Assembly: GCA_035509315.1 (NCBI GenBank)
Contig: DATJLS010000080.1
Coordinates: 1-64,000 of the forward strand
Length of the DNA stretch: 64,000 nt
Direction of reading: 5' to 3'
Origin: JAKAWQ01 sp035509315
GTDB lineage: Bacteria; Pseudomonadota; Alphaproteobacteria; Acetobacterales; Acetobacteraceae
The notes under the pieces were generated by a model. The model was given only the letters and a program-made list of their open reading frames with translations, was not told where the DNA came from and did no database searches. Position numbers and translations under genes: made by a program. Positions 1 to 6,367 of the stretch are shown piece by piece (the first letter of the stretch is position 1; every line of letters starts with the position of its first letter).

Positions 1-2
1 GA

Positions 3-107
3 TGCCGCAGGCTCGCCAAGGACTTCGAAGCAACCATCGCCAGCGCAACTGCCTGGACGCTGATCGCTCACGTCCGCAGGCTGACCAGAACCCTTGCAAG
101 AGCCTGA
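3..107 (+). mobile_element. IS5-family transposase, C-terminal tail (cut by window edge)
   Basis: The frame starting at base 3 runs to a TGA at 105-107 and encodes a 34-residue tail beginning CRRLAKDFEATIAS and ending in HVRRLTRTLARA. The RRLAKDFEATIASATAW pattern is characteristic of the C-terminus of IS5-family (IS427/IS1031-like) DDE transposases. Only this tail is visible; the catalytic residues lie outside the window. The stop codon falls inside the antisense 3' end of the DUF4231 gene, so the element's right end probably lies shortly after base 107. No terminal inverted repeat can be defined from one end. Confidence 0.72.
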
Positions 108-637
108 TAGACAACGTCGCATTCCGAGTCAGACACTGAGACGATAATATTTTCTACGTGATTGACGAACAGGGCAAACGCATCCTCCGCTGAAAGATTG
201 CGATAAGGTCCCGTATGCGTGGCGAACACAATGCGCTCGTGCGCAAGAATCTCTTCCGTGGTCCGGAAGGCCCTCCACCGCTCCTGGAAGTGAAAGACAC
301 CTTCAAGTGAAATGGCAATCCCAACGGCCAGGCTCACGCCCGTAATCGCGATGCGGAGTGGTGGATGATCCAGGCTGACGGAGTTGAACATGGCCTGCAG
401 GTTGACCAGCACCGGCGTCACACATCCGCCGAGGACGGCGAAGGTCCGCATCGAAAGAAACATTCTCCGCGCCTGCTTCGACTTGCGGTCATACCATCGC
501 CGGTACGGCTCCAGCCGCTCGTCAACGTAGCGCGATGCCGCGTCTGACAAAGTGGATGATGCTGGAAGCACGCTTGATGCAGGGTCCCGCGGGATATTGC
601 GGGGGGTGGCTCGGATGGTGGCGAATGATCTGGGCAT
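68..637 (-). CDS. DUF4231 (SLATT-like) two-TM membrane protein, 3' end disrupted by an IS
   Basis: 189 residues from an ATG preceded by GAGGAGG about ten bases upstream; a longer frame exists but lacks a ribosome site. The sequence YVDERLEPYRRWYDRKS followed by two hydrophobic segments (about residues 60-79 and 95-112) is the DUF4231 pattern, a family placed near the SLATT two-transmembrane proteins, some of which act as pore-forming effectors with nucleotide-signal enzymes. The family normally ends soon after a FVxxVExII segment with a short E..W tail; here the last about 20 residues are unlike the family and the final ones are antisense to the transposase tail. The C-terminus was therefore probably replaced by the insertion. 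No SMODS, SLOG or TIR partner is visible nearby, and the role is unknown. Confidence 0.7.
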   Translation of the reverse strand: MPRSFATIRATPRNIPRDPASSVLPASSTLSDAASRYVDERLEPYRRWYDRKSKQARRMFLSMRTFAVLGGCVTPVLVNLQAMFNSVSLDHPPLRIAITGVSLAVGIAISLEGVFHFQERWRAFRTTEEILAHERIVFATHTGPYRNLSAEDAFALFVNHVENIIVSVSDSECDVVYQALARVLVSLRT

Positions 638-1097
638 AGAGTGCAGGCCTCCTCGCAGCCGGCCACCGCAAGCTGTCGTGGGTCGATTTTGCATGTACGC
701 CATTGCCTACCGATGACGTCACGGCCAAGTTTGAATTACGATTGTAATAAACGAGGCAATGTAGAAATCGGAGACTCGGCCGACCTCGACCTTCCGTGTG
801 GAAAAACCGTATGGAAAAAGCAGTGCTGCAGCCGTAGCCATTTCCGCAGTGGTCACACTTCTCTTCCGGTCTCTGTTGTGAGATCATCCGCTCGCGCCGG
901 AAAAAGGAACGATGGTATCCGATGGCAAACGGGCGGGGCTCGATGCGAGTGGCGGAACGAACGGTGGTCAGCGCGCGGTCTGCATTTCACGATGAGACAG
1001 TCGGTCGCCTCCACCGGAGAGCCCCTTCCCCCGGCCCAACCAATGCAATCTCTCAGCGGCGGAGAATTCCTTCCGCGAGCAGGCGAACGAGGCGGGC
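638..1097. other. Intergenic region without recognised genes
   Basis: Frames are open on both strands here, as expected for GC-rich DNA, but none has a family-like sequence or a good ribosome site. An 8-bp TGACGTCA palindrome lies at 714-721 and AT-rich stretches at 725-760 could hold the leftward DUF4231 promoter. I see no repeat or RNA gene. Confidence 0.5.
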
Positions 1098-1556
1098 ATG
1101 AAGGATTTGTCGCTCGATCCCGAGTTCTTCGCCCTGTTGTCCGGCAGTTATCTTCGGCTGCTCGGCGTTCCGCTGATTCCTCACGGCCAAGGCCTTCACG
1201 ACCCTGCCAGATGGCTTTACGAACAGGCACCCTACTGCGTTCTTGCCCATGATACGGAGCCCGATCCGCGCTTCATCTATGCGAACCGGACGGCGCAGAC
1301 TTGTTTCGAATATACGTGGCAGGAATTGACATCACTGCCGTCACGCCTTTCCGCCGAAGCGCCCAACCGTGAGGAGCGCCAGCGCTTGCTGGATGAGGTC
1401 TCGCGGCAAGGATTCGCGACCGGTTATGCAGGATTGCGAATTTCCAAAACAGGCCGGCGTTTCTGGATCGAAGACGGAACCGTGTGGCAGCTTCTCGGCG
1501 AGGATGGCACGGTGCGCGGCCAGGCTGCGACATTCCCAAGATGGCGCAACACATAA
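1098..1556 (+). CDS. MEKHLA-domain protein (PAS-like)
   Basis: 152 residues; ATG preceded by GAGGCGGGC. The middle of the protein (YVLAHDT-type segment, FIYANRTAQTCFEYTWQEL, then LPSRLSAE and a final RISKTGRRFWIEDGTVW) follows the MEKHLA domain, a PAS-related fold first described at the end of plant HD-ZIP III proteins and common as a stand-alone protein in proteobacteria and cyanobacteria. No DNA-binding or enzymatic domain is attached, so ligand and partner are unknown. It lies 45 bases before a transporter gene on the same strand and could be co-transcribed with it. Confidence 0.85.
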   Translation: MKDLSLDPEFFALLSGSYLRLLGVPLIPHGQGLHDPARWLYEQAPYCVLAHDTEPDPRFIYANRTAQTCFEYTWQELTSLPSRLSAEAPNREERQRLLDEVSRQGFATGYAGLRISKTGRRFWIEDGTVWQLLGEDGTVRGQAATFPRWRNT

Positions 1557-1601
1557 TATCGTGGTGAATCTGTGGCAACAAAGTACGAACGGGGAAAATC
1601 A

Positions 1602-2876
1602 GTGAGTACAATGGGCACAGGCCGGATAGCACTCGCCAGCCTGATCGGCACGACAATCGAATTCTACGATTTCTATATTTACGGCACCGCCGCGGCGCTC
1701 GTGCTCGGGCGTCTGTTCTTTCCGTCCGGTGCGCCAGGGGCGCAAACCTTGGCGGCATTCCTGACCTTCGGCATCGCCTTTCTCGCGCGACCGTTCGGGG
1801 CTTTTCTCTTTGGCCATTTCGGTGACCGCATCGGTCGGAAATCCACTCTGGTGGCCTCCATGCTGGTCATGGGCCTCTCCACCACTCTGATCGGCGCGCT
1901 GCCCGGCTATGTCAGCGCGGGAGCGTTGGCCCCGATTCTGCTCTGTGTCCTGCGTCTGGGACAGGGGCTCGGCATTGGCGGGGAATGGGGTGGTGCCGCG
2001 CTCGTCGCCACCGAGAATGCTCCGGCGGGGCGCCGCGCCTGGTTCGGCATGTTCCCCCAGCTCGGCCCTTCCATCGGTTTCCTGCTTTCCAACGGGATGT
2101 TCCTCCTCCTCTCCGTTCTGCTGACGGACTCTCAGTTCCTGGCCTGGGGCTGGCGCGTTCCATTTCTGGCGAGCGCCGTTCTGGTCATCATCGGGCTTTA
2201 TGTCCGCGGAAGGCTGAGCGAGACGCCAGCCTTTGCCCGGCTTGCAGAACGTGGAGGGCAAGTGAGGGTACCCCTCACTGAGGTGCTGAGCCGCCATGGC
2301 GGCAGCCTGATCCTCGGATCGCTCGCGATGGTCGTCTGCTACGCAATCTTCTACATCTCCACCGTCTTCACTCTCGGCTATGCCACGCATGTCCGCCATG
2401 TCCCGCGCGAAAGCTTCCTCGGGATCCTGTGCGTCGCCATTCTGGCCATGGCGGTGGTAACTCCGATCTCCGCCGCCTTGGCAGACTGGCTCGGCCGCCG
2501 TCCCGTGCTGCTGGCGGGTTCTCTGCTCGCGATCGTCTCCGGCTTCCTGTTGCCTTCGCTCCTCGGGACAAGTACGGGAGTCCTGCTCTTCCCGATCATG
2601 GAGCTGGCACTTATGGGCCTGGTTTTCGCACCCATGGGTGCTTTCCTGCCGGAGCTTTTCCCGGCCCAGGTTCGCTATACGGGCGCGTCGGCGACCTACA
2701 ATCTCGGAGGCATTCTCGGGGCATCGCTGGCCCCCTTTGCCGCCCAGCTTCTGCTGGCGCGTGGCGGGCTGCCATTTGTCGGTTACTACATTGCCGTCGC
2801 GGGAGCGGTGAGCTTTCTGGCGATCCTGGCTCTGGGAGACTCCCGGCTGCAGAATCCCGGAGAAGTGCTTGCTTAA
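1602..2876 (+). CDS. MFS transporter, metabolite:H+ symporter (MHS) family
   Basis: 424 residues from GTG 1602, placed after GGGGAAA; GTG 1572 and ATG 1611 are alternatives. Inner-membrane secondary transporter with about 12 hydrophobic helices. The TM1 motif GTTIEFYDFYIYG and the TM2-3 loop GHFGDRIGRK are typical of the MHS group that includes ShiA, KgtP, ProP and YhjE, which move organic acids or compatible solutes with protons. The substrate cannot be read from sequence; organic acids are likely by family membership. It follows the MEKHLA gene closely and is followed by a palindromic repeat that may act as its terminator. Confidence 0.9.
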   Translation: MSTMGTGRIALASLIGTTIEFYDFYIYGTAAALVLGRLFFPSGAPGAQTLAAFLTFGIAFLARPFGAFLFGHFGDRIGRKSTLVASMLVMGLSTTLIGALPGYVSAGALAPILLCVLRLGQGLGIGGEWGGAALVATENAPAGRRAWFGMFPQLGPSIGFLLSNGMFLLLSVLLTDSQFLAWGWRVPFLASAVLVIIGLYVRGRLSETPAFARLAERGGQVRVPLTEVLSRHGGSLILGSLAMVVCYAIFYISTVFTLGYATHVRHVPRESFLGILCVAILAMAVVTPISAALADWLGRRPVLLAGSLLAIVSGFLLPSLLGTSTGVLLFPIMELALMGLVFAPMGAFLPELFPAQVRYTGASATYNLGGILGASLAPFAAQLLLARGGLPFVGYYIAVAGAVSFLAILALGDSRLQNPGEVLA

Positions 2877-2980
2877 AGCATGATGACCGGAGGTGGAATC
2901 ACGGTAGGTCTGAATCGCGCGGAAAAACAACGAGTGAGCGGGATGAGTGAGCGCCAGCGAGCTCATCCCGCTCCCGATAG
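2877..2980. repeat. Dispersed palindromic repeat, copy 1 (contains a 12-bp stem)
   Basis: The sequence from GCATGATGACCGGAGGT to about 2975 closely resembles bases 15877-15960. It contains a perfect 12-bp inverted repeat, GAGCGGGATGAG at 2936-2947 and CTCATCCCGCTC at 2962-2973, with a 14-base loop. The stem lies just after the MHS transporter stop and could work as an RNA hairpin. Similar GCATGATG-led palindromic elements are scattered in alphaproteobacterial chromosomes. The second copy lies inside the zinc-importer ATPase reading frame. Confidence 0.65.
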
Positions 2981-3136
2981 CGTTGATTCGTCGTACCAGT
3001 TCAAACCGATCTCCGGCACCGACGCGCATCATTCATGGGCAGGGCATGGATTCGTTTCGATTGCAGCGCAACCCGCATTGACCCTCACAAGCCCGGGTGC
3101 ACTCTTGCGACTCGCGAACCCTGATCGAGAGCCGCC

Positions 3137-4117
3137 ATGCGCATCCATATTCACAACGCACCCAGCGATCCGTTGTTCGCGATCACCCCGCGCCAATGGG
3201 AAGAGGCTGCGGCGCGCGCCGGCACGACGGGCCATGGCCACTCGCTGAGCTTTGGCGACACGCGCTCTGCTCTCATCGCCGCGCTTGCCGAGGCGGAGGT
3301 GCTGATCGCTCGGCCCGCCGAGCTCACCGCGGCCTTTCCCGTCCCGGCGCCGCGCCTCAGACTCATCTTCTCCACCTCCGCCGGAGTGGATGCGCTCGCG
3401 CCGTTCACGAGCCTCCCGCCCGGCGCGATCCTCGTCTGCAATCGCGGCATCCATGGCGAAAAGGCGGGAGACTACGCGATCATGGCGCTCCTGATGCTTG
3501 CGATGCAGATGCCCGCCCTGCTTACCGCCCAGCAAGCCGAGCGGTGGGAGCAGCGCTACAGTCCCACTCTCACCGGCCGGCGTCTCCTGGCCGTCGGGCT
3601 CGGCACGCTGGGCGCGGCTGCCGTCACCCGCGCAACCGCCTTCGGCATGGAGGTCACGGGCATTACGCGAACCGGCGCCTCTCATTCCGAATGTGGAACA
3701 GTTCTTCCTGTTGCCGCGCTCGATCTCGCGCTGGTGAAGGCGGAGTTTCTGCTTCTCGCCTGTCCGCTCACACCGGCGACACGCAATCTTCTCGACCGCC
3801 GCCGCCTCGCGCTGCTGCCAGCCGGCGCGGGTGTGGTGAATATCGGCCGCGGACCTGTTCTCGATGAGGACGCGCTCGCCGATCTGCTCGATGCCGGCCA
3901 TCTCGGGGGCGCCGTTCTCGATGTCTTCGCTCGGGAACCGCTGCCTCCCGCCCATCGCCTCTGGAGCACCCGCAATCTTTTCCTCACGCCGCACATCTCC
4001 GCAGACGACCCGACGACCTACAATCCGCGCACACTCGATCGCTTCTTCGCCGCCCTTGGCGCCCTCGTCCATGGGGCGCCCATCCCCAATGTGGTCGATT
4101 ACGCGCGCGGTTATTAA
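3137..4117 (+). CDS. D-isomer specific 2-hydroxyacid dehydrogenase (NAD-dependent)
   Basis: 326 residues, cytoplasmic. The NAD-binding Rossmann turn GLGTLG is at residues 154-159. The family signatures follow in order: CPLTPATRNLL, VNIGRGPVLDEDAL with the substrate-binding Arg, LDVFAREPLP with the catalytic Glu, and TPHIS with the catalytic His. Such enzymes reversibly reduce 2-keto acids such as hydroxypyruvate, glyoxylate or phenylpyruvate. The substrate is not determined; the short interdomain region fits the GhrA-like branch better than SerA, and no ACT domain is present. The gene stands alone and its stop overlaps, tail to tail, with the glycosyltransferase on the other strand. Confidence 0.9.
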   Translation: MRIHIHNAPSDPLFAITPRQWEEAAARAGTTGHGHSLSFGDTRSALIAALAEAEVLIARPAELTAAFPVPAPRLRLIFSTSAGVDALAPFTSLPPGAILVCNRGIHGEKAGDYAIMALLMLAMQMPALLTAQQAERWEQRYSPTLTGRRLLAVGLGTLGAAAVTRATAFGMEVTGITRTGASHSECGTVLPVAALDLALVKAEFLLLACPLTPATRNLLDRRRLALLPAGAGVVNIGRGPVLDEDALADLLDAGHLGGAVLDVFAREPLPPAHRLWSTRNLFLTPHISADDPTTYNPRTLDRFFAALGALVHGAPIPNVVDYARGY

Positions 4118-5346
4118 ATTGCCACCCCGCACGTGAGGCTCCGCACCACGTTCCTGTAACCCGCGATATGGTCCTGCATGCGCAGGTGCTTTTCGGCATA
4201 GCGGCGCGCGGCCACGCTGAGCCGGCGTGCGAGCGCCTCATCCTCGATCAGCTCCAGGATCCGCTCGGCGAGCCGCACGGGATCGAGACAGGGTGTCAGC
4301 AATCCGTTGTGTCGGTCGCGGACGAATTCCCGGACCGGCTCCGTGTCGCTGCCGATCACCGGCGCTCCCATGGCCAGCGCCTCACGCAGCGACCATGAGG
4401 CGACGAACGGATAGGTGAGATAGACATGCGCGTCCGATCGCCGCAGCAGCGCGAGGAAATGCCGATACGCGACCTTGCCGGGAAAATGCACCCGCGCGGG
4501 GTCGATCTTCCCGCCAAGCTCGGCGAGCATCCGCGCCCGCCAGGTACCGCCCTCGGGCGGCTTCATGCCGTAGCTCACCTCGTCACCCCCCACCAGCACC
4601 GCGCGCACGTCCTGCCGGGCGGCGAGCACGCGCGCGAGCGCCCGTACCATCACGTGAAATCCGCGATAGGGCTCGAGATTGCGCGCGACATAGGTGACCA
4701 GCTTCTCTCCGGGCGCGATGCGGATCTCGCCCAGCACCAAAGGCTGCCGTCGTGCCACGACGAGTGGCTTGCAGAGCGCGAGATCGGCCCCCTCCGGCAA
4801 GATTTCGATTCCTGTTGCCGCCCATGCGGGAAAGGTCGCGCGCTGCCAGAGCGTCGGCGTCTGTCCGTGCCCGCCCATGGTGAGCGCCAGCAGGTTCACC
4901 GTGTTCTTGGCGCGTATGCGCGGAAAGAGCGATGGGTCGGGTGGGAATTCTGGATCGAACCCGACATCCATGCCGGCGGTGTGATAGAAGAATTCGAAAT
5001 AGCCGAGCAGCGGCGTTTCCGGCCACACATCGCGGATATTGAGAAGCTCGCCCCAGCCGTGATGGCCGATGATGATGTCCGGCGTGAAGCCGAGCCGCTT
5101 CAGCTGCATCGCCGTTCTCGCCACTGTTTCCGCGCGGAGCGAGGCCAGCTCGAACTCCCTTGCGTCCGGATGCGTCGCCGTGTTTGCCCCTCGCCCCATG
5201 TGATAGACGACTTTGCGCACGCCGGCGAGGTGATTGGCGTTCGGCTCGGTGAGGAAGACGATCTGGTCGCGGCCACGCGCGGCCAGATGCTTCAGGATGT
5301 GCAGATACTGTCCCGGAAAATTCTGATGGACGAAGAGGTATTTCAC
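4114..5346 (-). CDS. Glycosyltransferase family 4 (GT-B fold)
   Basis: 410 residues beginning MKYLFVHQNFPGQYLH, the N-terminal pattern of a GT4 subgroup common in alphaproteobacteria. The acceptor domain fills the first about 200 residues. The C-terminal GT1-type nucleotide-sugar domain has LVTYVARNLEPYRG and the E-x7-E region SWSLREALAMGAPVIGSDTEPVREF-like segment that binds the donor. It probably retains the anomeric configuration and adds a sugar in exopolysaccharide, LPS or glycoprotein synthesis; donor and acceptor are unknown. Its ATG overlaps the stop of the ChW-like gene (ATGA), so the two are translationally coupled. Confidence 0.9.
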   Translation of the reverse strand: MKYLFVHQNFPGQYLHILKHLAARGRDQIVFLTEPNANHLAGVRKVVYHMGRGANTATHPDAREFELASLRAETVARTAMQLKRLGFTPDIIIGHHGWGELLNIRDVWPETPLLGYFEFFYHTAGMDVGFDPEFPPDPSLFPRIRAKNTVNLLALTMGGHGQTPTLWQRATFPAWAATGIEILPEGADLALCKPLVVARRQPLVLGEIRIAPGEKLVTYVARNLEPYRGFHVMVRALARVLAARQDVRAVLVGGDEVSYGMKPPEGGTWRARMLAELGGKIDPARVHFPGKVAYRHFLALLRRSDAHVYLTYPFVASWSLREALAMGAPVIGSDTEPVREFVRDRHNGLLTPCLDPVRLAERILELIEDEALARRLSVAARRYAEKHLRMQDHIAGYRNVVRSLTCGVAI

Positions 5347-6287
5347 GCCCGCCGACGCGTTGGCTTCTTGCCTTGCCTCTTCTTGCTCCTGTCCGGTCGC
5401 TTGTCGTCCGGCCGTTTGGGGGACGCATCCCTCATGCCCGGCGGCGAAGCCTCCTTGCCCCGCGGTTGCAGCGTCACCTGGAATGCTTCCAGCGGCGCCA
5501 GTCCTTCCACCTCACACGACTCCCCGGACGAAGTCGGCCCGACCATCGCACCATCCGTGAAACTTGCCGAGCAGGTGCAGGAAAAAGCTTCCGCCGCCGC
5601 GCCGCGCAGCCGAACCCGAAACCCGAGAATCGGCAGCGCCATCCGCCGGCTGCCACAGAACTGCCCACCCTGTGACCAGGGAGAGAGCCAGCCCCGACCA
5701 AGCACGGCCTGATATTCGATATCCTCCGGCGGCAGGCCCGCCGGCGGCGTGATCGAGAATCCCTCGATCCAGAGCTTGCTGCCCCGTTCGCCTACCCATT
5801 CACCGAACCGCCCGCCAACATCGCCTCGCTGCTGCACGTGGGCGATGATCGCCGGTGCGACGGTTTTGGGCGCGACGGCCTCCGGCGCAACCGACGGTAC
5901 TGCCGGTTGCTCCTTCGCCGCCGGCGGGGCGGATGCTGCCGGGCGCTCACTCGGCCGAAAATCGCCGAGACGGACGATTTGAAGTTGTGGCAGCGCATCG
6001 CCACCATGGGCCGACTGATAGACCGTCACCAGCACCTGCGCAGGCCCTTCTGAAATCCGGATCAGCGCCGCGTCATTGTCGGTTGAGACCCAGCCATCCT
6101 CGCGGAAGCCGCCGATCTCCACACCCCGGCAATCCCCTGGCGGAAGGGAGATTCGCACGCCCGGCAGGCCTGTCGTTTGGTCGGGCCGATGCCCGTTGGG
6201 TGCGTGAAACACACAATAAAGCCCAGAATCGAGCCTCATCAGGTGCCCTGAAATCTTCAGTTCGGTGACGATCTTCTGCTCGGACAT
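5343..6287 (-). CDS. Protein with two degenerate ChW-like (hydrophobic W) repeats
   Basis: 314 residues from an ATG preceded by GAGAGG; a longer frame to 6344 has no ribosome site. The first about 110 residues are a beta-rich unrecognised domain, then a Pro/Ala/Val-rich linker. Next come two repeats built like Clostridial hydrophobic W (ChW) repeats: AHVQQRGDVGGRFGEWVG with LWIEGFSI, and IEYQAVLGRGWLSPWSQGG with LPILGFRVRL. The C-terminal about 35 residues are strongly basic (Lys/Arg/Pro). No signal peptide is obvious. It sits between two glycosyltransferase genes and overlaps one, so a carbohydrate-binding or scaffold role in glycan assembly is my inference; the ChW call rests on motif spacing. 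Confidence 0.65.
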   Translation of the reverse strand: MSEQKIVTELKISGHLMRLDSGLYCVFHAPNGHRPDQTTGLPGVRISLPPGDCRGVEIGGFREDGWVSTDNDAALIRISEGPAQVLVTVYQSAHGGDALPQLQIVRLGDFRPSERPAASAPPAAKEQPAVPSVAPEAVAPKTVAPAIIAHVQQRGDVGGRFGEWVGERGSKLWIEGFSITPPAGLPPEDIEYQAVLGRGWLSPWSQGGQFCGSRRMALPILGFRVRLRGAAAEAFSCTCSASFTDGAMVGPTSSGESCEVEGLAPLEAFQVTLQPRGKEASPPGMRDASPKRPDDKRPDRSKKRQGKKPTRRRA

Positions 6288-6367
6288 GCCTCTCATTCGC
6301 CGCAGTGCCAGGGGGATGCCAAGGGGAACGCCAGGGGAGTGCAAGAATCTTAAGGAGAGGTCGCCCG

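Noticed and set aside
68..637. SLATT-type anti-phage system
   Set aside because: Only the two-TM DUF4231 protein is present; no nucleotide cyclase, SLOG or TIR partner is nearby and the gene is disrupted.
714..721. TGACGTCA palindrome as an operator
   Set aside because: An 8-bp palindrome is expected by chance at this scale and it has no second copy or promoter context.
1599..3032. Long minus-strand open frame opposite the MHS transporter
   Set aside because: Composition is rich in Arg/Gln/Glu without any domain; it is the antisense shadow of a clear transporter gene, as is usual in GC-rich DNA.
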